Notes: generated by a model not told the origin, from the letters alone. A DNA stretch of 64,000 nt from Bacillota bacterium (GCA_023459495.1 JAEWTL010000127.1:62001-126000); one strand, 5' to 3'. Shown: positions 45,882 through 53,993, counted from the first letter of the stretch. Translations and numbers: made by a program.

Positions 45882-45935
45882 TTTACATTATAGATATCCA
45901 TTTTCCTGCCTCACCGGACGCACCGGCACATCCCA

Positions 45936-46526
45936 TTACTTCGTCGAGCGGTATGTCGCCATGTAAACGTCGTAGCAGCTGTGCTCATGCCTCCGGCCGT
46001 TCCAGCCATCCAGAACGGGCGAGCCTTCCCGTACACAATCGAAGAAAGTGTCTTTAACCCGCTTCGAAAGATACAGCGCCGGAATCAAGGCGATTTCTAC
46101 TGCCGCCTGCACGATCAGGTATACCATGCTGTCCGGCAGGGCCAGGATGCCCAGCAGCAAGCCGAGCGCCGCCACGCCGACATACATGGCGCGAAAGCCC
46201 CTGCATCGCAGGCAGAACAGCGCAGCGCAGCAGCCCAGCGCCAGAACGTAGAGAATCGCCAGCAGCGTACTGCCAGCCAGCAGCGGCAGGCAGGCAAGAC
46301 CCGCCGCCAGTCGTATCGGGATGACCATCAGCCAGCCGCGGATGCGGTGGCCTGACATATGATTATATCGTTTCATTTCAATATTTCCTTTCTGAGTTTC
46401 CTCATGGCCATAAGCCTGTTTTGCCGCCAAAACGGCTGTCTTTTTCATGCTTCTGTAATCCCGCAGGCCCTCTGCCCCGCGGAGCGTCCATTCGCCGGTT
46501 TGCGGCGAAATCATCGTGTTTTCCAT
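45936..46526 (-). CDS. Membrane protein of unknown function
   Basis: The open frame gives 196 residues from the ATG at 46526 (SD AAAGGAG). Residues about 65-165 contain four to five hydrophobic segments; the C-terminus is soluble and Cys/His-containing (RRHEHSCYDVY). The first 50 residues are polar and look unrelated to a membrane protein. A second start at 46376 (MKRYNHMSGH) has its own SD (AAAGGAAATATTGAA), so the membrane protein may begin there and the first part may be a separate or leader function. It follows the tandem MFS genes after a 240-base leader with hairpins. Confidence 0.6.
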   Translation of the reverse strand: MENTMISPQTGEWTLRGAEGLRDYRSMKKTAVLAAKQAYGHEETQKGNIEMKRYNHMSGHRIRGWLMVIPIRLAAGLACLPLLAGSTLLAILYVLALGCCAALFCLRCRGFRAMYVGVAALGLLLGILALPDSMVYLIVQAAVEIALIPALYLSKRVKDTFFDCVREGSPVLDGWNGRRHEHSCYDVYMATYRSTK

Positions 46527-46636
46527 CTTCTTCTCCTTTCATTTACGTTAAAAATCCTTTTCAAGGGTGCAAAAAATACATCTCCCGGAAAACCCGTTTC
46601 CCGGAATTTCATTGATTGCCCCATTGCCTGCTTAAA

Positions 46637-46660
46637 CTATGCCCTTCTCCTGTTGATCAT
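46637..46660 (-). CDS. Possible 7-residue leader peptide
   Basis: ATG at 46660 is preceded by GGGAGG at eight bases and opens a 7-codon ORF, MINRRRA, with three consecutive arginine codons (AGG, AGA, AGG). It lies in the 240-base stretch between the second tandem MFS gene and the 196-residue membrane protein gene. Such short Arg-rich ORFs can act as leader peptides. The evidence is only the SD and the codon pattern. Confidence 0.3.
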   Translation of the reverse strand: MINRRRA

Positions 46661-46688
46661 CGATAATCCCTCCCGGTCTGTCTCCTGA

Positions 46689-46751
46689 CGGCTGCATAGC
46701 CGCAGGGGACCCTGGCCACCACACTTCACTGACGCAACCGTCAGCGAAGTG
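46689..46751 (-). promoter_or_regulatory. Two strong hairpins without U-runs after the MFS pair
   Basis: CACTTCACTGAC/GTCAGCGAAGTG (46722-46751, loop GCAACC) is a 12-bp stem with one wobble; CGGCT-GCAT-AGCCG (46689-46702) is a second. Neither is followed by T-runs on the minus strand, so processing or mRNA protection is more likely than termination. Confidence 0.5.
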
Positions 46752-46767
46752 CTCAACACATTACTTC

Positions 46768-47997
46768 TTACCGCTCCACAGCGTAGAGCGCTTTGATATG
46801 GCTGCGGTTGCGGACCACGAGCAGAAATACGCACATGACCCCCAGACCGCCGAATATCACCGATACAATCGGATAATGCAGCACCTCTCCCAATGCGCCC
46901 GCCACCAGTGACATGATCATCTGCCCCAGCGCAATCAGCGTGGTGAACAGGGCTTCCACACGGGCACGGATCTCGGACGGCAGATACTTCTGCACCGCCG
47001 CAGCCCGCAGCGTCGCGCTGTTGACGCCGAGGAAGCCGAGGATGAACCGGATCACGATCATCGCGGGATACCACAGCAGCAGCATTACGCCATCGAGCGT
47101 CTCGTAGATCAGATACACCTTCTCGGTGATCGCGTAGCGCTTCTCCACCGGGATCTTGACGAAGTAGTGCAGCAGCCCTCCAAGCGTCCGGCCAATGGTT
47201 TCGCTCGTCTGCAGCAGCGACAGCATCGTCGTGGTCAGCCCGTTTGCGCCGCTCTGAAAATGCGCCACTGTCATCAGATAATTGCCGTTTGCGGTGGCAC
47301 TGACCACGGCCATATAGCTGTACAGGCTGCGCACGCCTTTCTCGTTCTTCAGGTAGCGGACACCGCCCAGTATATCGCTGCAGTACACCTTCAGATCGAA
47401 CTGTTTCTTCTCGCGCTCGCCCCGGTCCGGCGTAATAAAGCGCTCGAACGCCGATGCGATCAGCAGCAGCATTCCCTCCGCAATGAAGATATACATGATC
47501 CCCCAGTTCGAGTACACGATCGCGGCAATCGGTACGATCACCGCAGTAGCCGACGGATAGATCAGCGACGATACCGAGTACCCTTTCTGTGTGAACCCTT
47601 CGGGGATCAGCTCTGGATACAGCGAGTTGTACGCCAGCGAGTAGATCGTCCCGATGCAGCTCATCATCAGCCCGAACAGCATAAAGATCGGGTATGAAAA
47701 GCTGTCATAGAACAGGAACACCGCAAACCCCAGATCGATCAGGCCGGAGAGTGTATCGAGCCTTACAATGATCTTCTGGCGGCAGTGACTGTCGACGAAC
47801 GGCGCCGCCAGCACGGGCAGCACGAGCGATGGTATCATCATCACCGCCACGAAAACTCCGGTCAGCCATGTGGATTCGGTGTTGTCGAATACCACCAGAC
47901 CCAGCGCGAAGTTCATCGCGGTGCCGCCGATCGCGCTGATGATCGTGCCTGCCGTGATCAGTGTAAAATCCTTTGTCCATAATGTCTTCCGCTTCAT
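46768..47997 (-). CDS. MFS exporter, second copy of tandem pair
   Basis: This 409-residue, 12-helix MFS_3-type protein is a close paralogue of the next gene: they share LWTKDFTLIT at the N-terminus, AGT/VGT-x-ISAIGGTAM, PFVDSHCRQKII versus PYVDSHCRQKMI in loop 2-3, and GFTQKGYSVSSLIYP. It starts 18 bases after its partner and has AGGCAGGG before the ATG. Two near-identical halves could act as a pair or as duplicated exporters with different substrates. Confidence 0.9.
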   Translation of the reverse strand: MKRKTLWTKDFTLITAGTIISAIGGTAMNFALGLVVFDNTESTWLTGVFVAVMMIPSLVLPVLAAPFVDSHCRQKIIVRLDTLSGLIDLGFAVFLFYDSFSYPIFMLFGLMMSCIGTIYSLAYNSLYPELIPEGFTQKGYSVSSLIYPSATAVIVPIAAIVYSNWGIMYIFIAEGMLLLIASAFERFITPDRGEREKKQFDLKVYCSDILGGVRYLKNEKGVRSLYSYMAVVSATANGNYLMTVAHFQSGANGLTTTMLSLLQTSETIGRTLGGLLHYFVKIPVEKRYAITEKVYLIYETLDGVMLLLWYPAMIVIRFILGFLGVNSATLRAAAVQKYLPSEIRARVEALFTTLIALGQMIMSLVAGALGEVLHYPIVSVIFGGLGVMCVFLLVVRNRSHIKALYAVER

Positions 47998-48015
47998 ATA
48001 GCCCTGCCTTTGCTT

Positions 48016-49248
48016 TTACGGATTTTCCACTTGGTAGACTTCTTTAATAGCTTTCCTGTTGCGAACCACCAGCAGATATACGCACATGAGGCCAACCGCC
48101 CCGAATATCACCGATACGAGCGGATAATCCAGCAGCTCTCCCAGCGCACCTGCAATCAGTCCGGTTGCCATCTCTCCCAGCGAGATCATCACCATGAACA
48201 GCGCTTCTACCCGCGCCCTCACCTCTGAGGGCAGCCGTCGCTGCACCGCCGCCTCGCGCAGCGTCATGCTGTTGACTCCGAGGAAGCCTACAATAAACTT
48301 CAGCACTACCATCAGCGGGTAGGCCAGCAGCAGCATCACGCCATCCACTACGTTATAAACCGTGTACACCCACACCGTAATCCTGTAGCGCACCTTGGGC
48401 GGTATCTTTACGATGTAGTGCACCAGTCCGCCCACCATACGCCCCAACGTTTCCGCGCTTTGCAGGAAGGAGAACATGGCAGTGGTCAGCCCTCTTGTGC
48501 CGCTCTGAAAGTACGCGACGCTCATCAAGTAGTTGCCGTTGCCGCACGCGATGGACGTGGTCATATAAGTATAGATGTTGCGCACGCCCTTGTCGTTCTT
48601 CAGGTAGCGGATGCCGCCCAGCATTTCGCTGCAATAGCTCTTCAGGCTGAAGCGCTTCTTCTCCCGGCCGTCCATGCGGTCCGGCGTAATGAAACGTTCG
48701 AACGCCGCGGCGATGAGCAGCAGCACACCTTCCGCAATGAAGATGTACTCGATGCCCCAAGTCGTGTAGACGATGGCCGCGATGGGCGTGATCACCGTCA
48801 TGGCTGTGGGATAGATCAGCGAGGATACCGAGTAGCCCTTCTGCGTAAACCCCACCGGGATCAGTTCGGGATACAGCGAGCCGTAAGCCTGCTGGTACAC
48901 CGTGCTGATACAGCCCGTCACGAGGCCAAACAGCAAATACATCACGTACGAAAATCCGTACGAGCTGATGTATGCCGCAAACGCGAGGTATACGATGCCG
49001 TTTGCCGCATCCAGCCACATGATCATCTTCTGGCGGCAATGGCTGTCGACGTACGGTGCCGATATCACCGGCAGAATCGTCGAAGGGATCATCATCACCG
49101 CGGCATATACACCCGTCAGCCACGTGGAGTCCGTATTGTCGAACACCACGAGGCTCAGCGCAAAACCCATAGCGGTTCCGCCTATTGCACTGATCACGGT
49201 GCCGACCGTAATCAGCGTAAAATCTTTTGTCCAAAGTCGTTGTTTCAT
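48016..49248 (-). CDS. MFS exporter, first copy of tandem pair
   Basis: The ATG at 49248 (MKQRLWTKDF) aligns with the start of its paralogue; a GTG three codons upstream is possible. The 410-residue protein has 12 hydrophobic segments and the same loop motifs as the downstream copy. The only promoter in sight lies beyond a 46-codon small ORF and a strong terminator (49293-49326), so expression appears to need read-through. An ArsR-DUF2087 regulator lies further upstream in the same direction. Substrate unknown. Confidence 0.9.
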   Translation of the reverse strand: MKQRLWTKDFTLITVGTVISAIGGTAMGFALSLVVFDNTDSTWLTGVYAAVMMIPSTILPVISAPYVDSHCRQKMIMWLDAANGIVYLAFAAYISSYGFSYVMYLLFGLVTGCISTVYQQAYGSLYPELIPVGFTQKGYSVSSLIYPTAMTVITPIAAIVYTTWGIEYIFIAEGVLLLIAAAFERFITPDRMDGREKKRFSLKSYCSEMLGGIRYLKNDKGVRNIYTYMTTSIACGNGNYLMSVAYFQSGTRGLTTAMFSFLQSAETLGRMVGGLVHYIVKIPPKVRYRITVWVYTVYNVVDGVMLLLAYPLMVVLKFIVGFLGVNSMTLREAAVQRRLPSEVRARVEALFMVMISLGEMATGLIAGALGELLDYPLVSVIFGAVGLMCVYLLVVRNRKAIKEVYQVENP

Positions 49249-49292
49249 ATCAATCACATCCCGCCGCTACACTTCACTGTGTTCGGTGCATC

Positions 49293-49326
49293 AAAAAAGC
49301 CAGCCCGCACATATGCGGACTGGCTT
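49293..49326 (-). terminator. Strong intrinsic terminator before the tandem MFS genes (candidate attenuator)
   Basis: AAGCCAG/CTGGCTT plus CCGCA/TGCGG (one C-A mismatch between, loop CATA) make a 12-bp stem followed on the minus strand by TTTTGATG. It lies 28 bases after the small ORF and 45 before the MFS ATG, with no promoter between. Confidence 0.85.
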
Positions 49327-49353
49327 ATCGCTCCTCATATTATGTCGGTATTG

Positions 49354-49494
49354 TCACGTATTCAATTGGTACCGCCTGAAATTGGGCAGAATTATCCCCG
49401 AAAGTTGATTTGCAGAGCTGTTTTCGGTGAAAGTAACGGCCCAGACGTATGCGGTATTCGGGTTTGCATTCTCCATGATTCTATTCTTAATCAC
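49354..49494 (-). CDS. 46-residue small protein or leader peptide before the MFS pair
   Basis: A GTG at 49494 lies eight bases after a perfect AAAGGAGG, and the frame is open for 46 codons to a TGA at 49354-49356. The product begins MIKNRIMENANPNTAY, is rich in Asn and Thr, has a hydrophobic stretch near the middle (AYVWAVTF) and a basic end (NFRRYQLNT). No family is recognised. Its promoter (49536-49544), own SD and the terminator right behind it suggest either a separate small gene or a leader peptide that controls read-through into the MFS genes. An internal ATG at codon 7 has no SD. Confidence 0.6.
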   Translation of the reverse strand: MIKNRIMENANPNTAYVWAVTFTENSSANQLSGIILPNFRRYQLNT

Positions 49495-49535
49495 TGTCCG
49501 GACCTCCTTTCCTGATTTCGTCAAACGACTCCGAT

Positions 49536-49544
49536 ATTATACCA
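49536..49544 (-). promoter_or_regulatory. Extended -10 promoter of the small ORF / MFS unit
   Basis: TGG-TATAAT on the minus strand (-10 at 49536-49541). No good -35 is seen at 17 bp. Start would be near 49529, about 35 bases before the GTG of the small ORF. Confidence 0.6.
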
Positions 49545-49626
49545 TACGCCTTTAAAAGAAGGGAAGTGCCTAATTGTTACGTTTGTATGACATTTTCCTT
49601 CCCTTTCCATACTTGTCCTATAGCCT

Positions 49627-50184
49627 TTATTGTCCGTCGATGCGCCAGTAGATGCCGTTCTCGCGGGCCATCAGCTTTTCCGAGATCATATCGCGTCGCA
49701 GCGTACAGAAATCATCGTGAAAGTCCGCAATGATGAGGTTCACCTCTTTCTCGGCATACTTCCTGCCCGGTTCAAACCGTTTGAGCATCTCCTCCAGCAC
49801 AATGCGCTTCTTCTTCTGCTGCACCGGGATGGACTTCAGCTTACCGTAATCGAAAAACGAATCAATCACCTTCTGCCGGTACTCCCGTTCACGCGCTTCC
49901 TGCCGGTCAGCCTCCGTGGACTCCTCGCGGATAAAGTCGATGAGCAGCGCGTCCAACGCCTCCTCGCACAGATGATAGACCACGTAGTACTGCTCCTTGC
50001 GGCCCACCACCAGCCCCGCGTTCTCCAGTTTTTTCAAGTGAAACGATACGGTGGGCGGGGTTAAGCCCAGTCGCTCGGCAAGCCGCTCAACGTACATCGG
50101 CTCCCGGCACAATGATTTCAGTATCTGCAGCCGCGAGCGGTCCGCCAGGCACTTGAACAGCGCTACCGCCTTTTCTTCAGTCAT
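49627..50184 (-). CDS. ArsR-family regulator with C-terminal DUF2087
   Basis: The 185-residue product has an ArsR-type winged helix (about 5-85: FKCLADRSRLQILKSLCREPMYVERLAERLGL, then TPPTVSFHLKKLENAGLV) and a C-terminal DUF2087 domain (about 118-185: KLKSIPVQQKKKRIVLEEML ... NGIYWR). This fusion is known in Firmicutes but the signal is not. The ATG at 50184 overlaps the stop of the upstream gene (ATGA). It is probably the regulator of the tandem MFS genes and possibly of itself. Confidence 0.9.
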   Translation of the reverse strand: MTEEKAVALFKCLADRSRLQILKSLCREPMYVERLAERLGLTPPTVSFHLKKLENAGLVVGRKEQYYVVYHLCEEALDALLIDFIREESTEADRQEAREREYRQKVIDSFFDYGKLKSIPVQQKKKRIVLEEMLKRFEPGRKYAEKEVNLIIADFHDDFCTLRRDMISEKLMARENGIYWRIDGQ

Positions 50185-50531
50185 ACCTGCCCGCCTCCCG
50201 TTTGGCGCACCCATTCGTCCATCAGCATCGCCATAGTTTCCAGCTTCGTCTGCTCAATCAACACGGTCACGGCGTCGTCATGTGACTGTGCCAACGCAAG
50301 CCGATGCGACCACGGAGTGGAAGTGTTCTCCACCAACTGCTTCAGATCCACATCCGCCTGCCTCTGCGTGGCACGTACCAGCGCACAGAACACGCCGCAG
50401 ATGTTGCTGCGGACGCGCATCAGGTTTGCCTCGTCTCCACGGCCATCCGCCGCAAGCGCCTTCCCCTGCGCCAGATACTCATCCCCGCACTGCTGCGCCC
50501 ATTTCGTTATATCGTTACTCACGGTTATCAT
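50181..50531 (-). CDS. Small helical protein, unknown
   Basis: This 116-residue protein is predicted mostly helical with no membrane segment. Its gene overlaps the ArsR-DUF2087 gene and has a perfect consensus promoter. The ATG at 50531 is nine bases from GGAGG; a GTG directly before it is six bases away and equally possible. No family is recognised; the tight coupling suggests a partner or co-regulated protein. Confidence 0.65.
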   Translation of the reverse strand: MITVSNDITKWAQQCGDEYLAQGKALAADGRGDEANLMRVRSNICGVFCALVRATQRQADVDLKQLVENTSTPWSHRLALAQSHDDAVTVLIEQTKLETMAMLMDEWVRQTGGGQV

Positions 50532-50553
50532 CACTCATCGCCTCCACGATTGC

Positions 50554-50582
50554 ATTATATCTATCTCATTATTAATTGTCAA
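50554..50582 (-). promoter_or_regulatory. Perfect consensus promoter of the ArsR operon
   Basis: TTGACA (50577-50582) and TATAAT (50554-50559) on the minus strand are exactly 17 bp apart. Just upstream (50591-50622) repeated ATTAAT/TTAATA words form an AT-rich imperfect dyad that could be an ArsR-type operator. The rest of 50600-50835 holds a hairpin (50701-50729) and no gene. Confidence 0.85.
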
Positions 50583-50700
50583 TCTGATTTTATTAATATC
50601 TAATTAATATTACGACATTCTTTTCGACGTTCATAACGCAGGTGCCACCTCAAGAAAAATCTGCGAATGTTGTGCCACAGGCATCTGCCCCAGAGACCGT

Positions 50701-50729
50701 CTGGCAAAATTGTTGATTACAACAGCCAG
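50701..50729. repeat. Bipartite hairpin upstream of the TPL-like gene
   Basis: CTGGC/GCCAG outer and TGTTG/CAACA inner stems, with a five-base bulge on one side and an ATTA loop. There is no T-run. Function unknown. Confidence 0.35.
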
Positions 50730-50839
50730 AAATAGAATATCAGGCTTGAAATTTGTCGAAATAGTGTGTAGGATAAATATTGGTATAACGGCATGACGGC
50801 TTTTAAAATTTCGCTAAATACGGCAGGAGGGTAGCACGG

Positions 50840-52288
50840 ATGTCCAACATCAAGTTTTTTTGTCATGACTTTTTTCCCTTGGAGATGCACAAAGTGCGCA
50901 TCGTCCAAAAACTCGATCTGATTCCCATCGAACAACGTCTCAAGGCCATGTCCGAGGCTGGCAACAACACATTTCTTCTAAGAAACAAGGATGTGTATCT
51001 TGACATGCTGACCGACAGCGGCGTCAACGCCATGAGCGACAATCAGCTTGCGGCTATGATGCAGGCTGATGACAGCTACGCAGGCTCGGAAACCTTTTTC
51101 CGGCTGGAGGATACAATCCGCGACCTGTTTGGCACGACGTATTTTCTTCCCGCGCACCAGGGGCGCGCCTGCGAGAACATTCTGTCTCAGGTGTTCGTCA
51201 AGCCCGGTGACGTGGTGCCCATGAACTATCATTTTACGACTACGAAAGCCCACATCACGCTGAATGGAGGCCGCGTTGAGGAACTGTACCGCGATGAGGC
51301 CATGGAGATTGTCAGCGACAAACCGTTCAAAGGTGATATGGATACGGACAAGCTGGAAGCGCTCATAACGGAAGTTGGTGCAGATCGGGTTCCGTTTGTG
51401 CGCATTGAGATGGGCACAAACCTGATCGGTGGTCAGCCGGTTTCGCTTGCGAACATGCGCGTAGTGAGCGGCATATGCCGCAAGCACGGCATCCTGCTCG
51501 TAATGGACCTCTCGCTGCTGGCGGACAACCTGTACTTTATCAAGACGCGTGAAGAAGCCTGCCGGGATATGAGCATTGGCGAGATCACGAAGGAAATCTG
51601 CGGCCTGTCCGATATCATGTACTTCTCGGCCCGCAAGTTGGGCTGCGCACGCGGCGGCGGTATCTGCCTGAACGATCAGGAGCTTTATCTGAAGATGCGT
51701 GAGCAGATCCCGCTGTTCGAGGGTTTCCTGACCTACGGCGGCATGTCCGTGCGTGAGATGGAAGCCATTGCGGTTGGCCTGCGCGAAACCATGGACATGG
51801 ATATGATCAGTCAGGGGCCGCAGTTTATCCGGCAGATGGTCTCCGAACTGAGCCGCCGGGGCATCCCTGTGGTGACACCCGCCGGTGGCTTGGGCTGCCA
51901 TCTGGACGCCATGGCGTTTTTACCCCACGTACCGCAGGCGCAATACCCCGCCGGCGCGTTGGCATCCGCCCTGTATATTGCCAGCGGTGTACGCGGCATG
52001 GAGCGCGGCACGCTCTCCGAGCAGCGCGGCGAGGACAGGAGCGAAACCTTCTCCAACATGGAGCTCTTGCGGCTCGCATTACCGCGCCGCGTATTTACGC
52101 TTTCGCAGGTGACCTACGCGGTGGACCGGATCGCCTGGCTGTATGAGAATCGCGAACTGGTGGGCGGCCTCAAGTTTGTTGAGGAACCGAGCGTGCTGCG
52201 TTTCTTCTTCGGACGTTTGGCGCCCGTATCGGACTGGCAGGAAAAGTTGGCTGCCAAATTCCGCGCGGATCTGGGCGACAGCCTATAA
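50840..52288 (+). CDS. Tyrosine phenol-lyase/tryptophanase-family PLP protein, divergent
   Basis: The 482-residue product aligns along its length with the beta-eliminating lyases TPL and TnaA. The PLP lysine is Lys266 (SARK), Asp223 binds the PLP ring, Asn194 (TNLIGGQPVS), Arg109 (HQGRACEN), Tyr80 (YAGS) and the carboxylate-binding Arg of LPRR (about 416-417) are present. Thr133 and Arg389 (MERG) match TPL rather than TnaA. Two usual residues differ: the TPL Arg217 position is Leu226 (DLSL instead of DATR) and the TPL His343 position is Leu351 (GLGCHLD instead of GHAVFLD). So the reaction may differ from tyrosine or tryptophan cleavage. ATG at 50840 is behind GGCAGGAGGG. No permease of the aromatic type is adjacent. 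Confidence 0.85.
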   Translation: MSNIKFFCHDFFPLEMHKVRIVQKLDLIPIEQRLKAMSEAGNNTFLLRNKDVYLDMLTDSGVNAMSDNQLAAMMQADDSYAGSETFFRLEDTIRDLFGTTYFLPAHQGRACENILSQVFVKPGDVVPMNYHFTTTKAHITLNGGRVEELYRDEAMEIVSDKPFKGDMDTDKLEALITEVGADRVPFVRIEMGTNLIGGQPVSLANMRVVSGICRKHGILLVMDLSLLADNLYFIKTREEACRDMSIGEITKEICGLSDIMYFSARKLGCARGGGICLNDQELYLKMREQIPLFEGFLTYGGMSVREMEAIAVGLRETMDMDMISQGPQFIRQMVSELSRRGIPVVTPAGGLGCHLDAMAFLPHVPQAQYPAGALASALYIASGVRGMERGTLSEQRGEDRSETFSNMELLRLALPRRVFTLSQVTYAVDRIAWLYENRELVGGLKFVEEPSVLRFFFGRLAPVSDWQEKLAAKFRADLGDSL

Positions 52289-52298
52289 AACTGAAAGT

Positions 52299-52420
52299 AA
52301 CGGCGCACAGGCCGTTATCCTATTCTTGTCATTCTTGGAGGCTCTGCCTCCAAACTACCGCTAAAGGGGCATTGCCCCTTTAGAATCCCATCTATGCGAA
52401 ACGCCCGGCATGGGCGTTTC
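52299..52420. repeat. Cluster of four short perfect palindromes
   Basis: Four hairpins stand in a row: AACGGC/GCCGTT (52299-52316), TTGGAGGC/GCCTCCAA (52335-52353, loop TCT), CTAAAGGGGC/GCCCCTTTAG (52361-52383, loop ATT) and GAAACGCCC/GGGCGTTTC (52398-52420). They fill the space between two convergent genes and look like REP-type intergenic repeats. Confidence 0.75.
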
Positions 52421-52438
52421 ACGGATATTGGTATAAGG

Positions 52439-52475
52439 GTCCCCTTGCCACACAGGCAGAGGGACTTTCTTTTTG
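52439..52475 (+). terminator. Terminator of the TPL-like gene
   Basis: GTCCC ... GCC-ACACA-GGC ... GGGAC with internal mismatches is followed by TTTCTTTTT on the plus strand. It closes the hairpin cluster. Confidence 0.7.
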
Positions 52476-52497
52476 TCGTGCAACGTACGAAGCAGGC

Positions 52498-53943
52498 TTA
52501 ATATCCTCCGGCCACCGCGAGCAGCAGGAAGCCCACAGAGAGCGCCATGACGATGAGCTGCAAAACGATCGTGAAACGGAACCACTTGGTGTAGCTCACC
52601 GGCGTGAGCCCCAGCGCAATGAGCAGCATGGCGTTGGTGGGATAAAGCACGTTGAGAAAGCCGTCACCGAGGATGTAAGCCTGCACCACCGACTGGCCAC
52701 TAATACCCGAAAGCGTGGCGAGCGGCACGAGCAGCGGCATCAGCAGAAACGCCTTGGCCGATGCCTGCGCCACGAAGAACTCCAGCAGCAGTACAATCGC
52801 GTAGATGACTAGGATGCCCACGAACGGGCTTGTGCCCGTAAGTGCTGACGAGCAGTGGAACAGGATAGTGTCCTGTATGCCGCTGTCCGAAATCAGCGTG
52901 GACACCGACATCGCCAGCGGAATCAGCACGATGCCGGGTGCAATATCCGCAATGCCTGAAAAGAATGTCTTTGCGGCCCCCTTGTAGCCCGCAAGCTTTG
53001 CCCCTCCCACAGACGCGATGATGAACACCAGCGCGATAACCACCATGGAGTAGTCCGCAAGGCCCAGAAACGAGGCCGACACGAGAAACACGAACATGAC
53101 CGCAAGCAGCACACCCACGAATACGATAGGCGCTTTCTTAAACTTGGCCGCCGCTTCGATCTCTGCAGGCGTCAGGTGGTATTTGTCGCGCCGGGCCGTA
53201 TCCTCCGCGTATACGCGCGAAGCCATGGGGTTACGCTCCAGCTTCTTAGCGTATCGGATGAGAAAAACGAGCAGCAGGCCGTAGATGACTACGAAAAATA
53301 CGAGCCGCGGCCATGTACCGGAATAGAGCGGTACGTTGGCGAGCTTCTGCACGATAGCGACCGAGAACGGGTTATAGAGTGCCGCGGCGAACCCAAAGCT
53401 CGTGGCCAGCAGACTGATGCCTAGGCCCATCAGGCTGTCCCAGCCGAGCATGAACGACAGCCCCACCGCCAGCGGAATGAGCGGCAGTATCTCTTCGAGA
53501 ATACCAAAGAACGAGCCCAGCAGCATGAACACAAGCGAGATCACCGCGATCAGCAAATAGCGTCGCGTATACATTTTGGCCGCGATGCGCGCGATGACGG
53601 CGCGCAGGATACCTGATTTATCGAGCAGCGTAAACGACCCGCCGATGAGCAGAATGAACACCATGATGGAGATCATCGTAACGTTCACATTTCCACCCGG
53701 CGCAAAGGACTTACCGATCACAAAGAGGATGTTGTACACGGGATACTGCCCCGCCTCGCCGGTAGCCGCATAGGTGCCCGGCACGATCACCTCTTCGCCC
53801 TGAGCGTTCACCTCGCGTTGGAACTCGCCGGGTGGCAAAATGAGCGTCAGGCTGTACGCAATAATGATGAGCACGAAAATGATGATGGCGGCGGTCAGCA
53901 GGCTCCGCTTGTTGATCTGGAAACTCGAGTCATTTTTGGCCAT
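52498..53943 (-). CDS. YfcC-family membrane carrier
   Basis: This 481-residue protein with about 12 hydrophobic segments resembles the YfcC/DcuC-like anion and amino acid carriers: LPPGEFQRE near residue 41, the periplasmic loop with the VPGTY segment, and EFFVAQASAKAFLLMPLLVPLATLSG near residues 400-425. Family members move C4-dicarboxylates, basic amino acids or short-chain substrates; the substrate cannot be set here. Start MAKNDSS at 53943 has GGGAG nine bases upstream. It is convergent with the TPL-like gene and divergent from a WYL regulator that may control it. Confidence 0.85.
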   Translation of the reverse strand: MAKNDSSFQINKRSLLTAAIIIFVLIIIAYSLTLILPPGEFQREVNAQGEEVIVPGTYAATGEAGQYPVYNILFVIGKSFAPGGNVNVTMISIMVFILLIGGSFTLLDKSGILRAVIARIAAKMYTRRYLLIAVISLVFMLLGSFFGILEEILPLIPLAVGLSFMLGWDSLMGLGISLLATSFGFAAALYNPFSVAIVQKLANVPLYSGTWPRLVFFVVIYGLLLVFLIRYAKKLERNPMASRVYAEDTARRDKYHLTPAEIEAAAKFKKAPIVFVGVLLAVMFVFLVSASFLGLADYSMVVIALVFIIASVGGAKLAGYKGAAKTFFSGIADIAPGIVLIPLAMSVSTLISDSGIQDTILFHCSSALTGTSPFVGILVIYAIVLLLEFFVAQASAKAFLLMPLLVPLATLSGISGQSVVQAYILGDGFLNVLYPTNAMLLIALGLTPVSYTKWFRFTIVLQLIVMALSVGFLLLAVAGGY

Positions 53944-53964
53944 GAGTGCATTCTCCCATCGGAC

Positions 53965-53993
53965 ATAGTATGGTATAATACGGGTATATACAA
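53965..53993 (-). promoter_or_regulatory. Promoter of the YfcC-type gene, overlapping a divergent promoter
   Basis: TTGTAT (53988-53993) and TACTAT (53965-53970) on the minus strand are 17 bp apart. On the plus strand TGG-TATAAT (-10 at 53974-53979) lies in the same DNA and points to the WYL regulator gene, so the two promoters overlap. Confidence 0.6.

Noticed and set aside
38836..49248. Naming the MFS genes mef-type macrolide resistance genes
   Set aside because: MFS_3 similarity alone does not give the substrate; no ABC-F (msr-type) gene accompanies them.
50641..50729. Possible T-box or other riboswitch before the TPL-like gene
   Set aside because: No T-box sequence (TGGNACCGCG) or specifier hairpin; only a single bulged hairpin without terminator.
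50978..51901. 307-codon open frame opposite the TPL-like gene
   Set aside because: Antisense shadow; His- and Gln-rich product without any recognisable domain.
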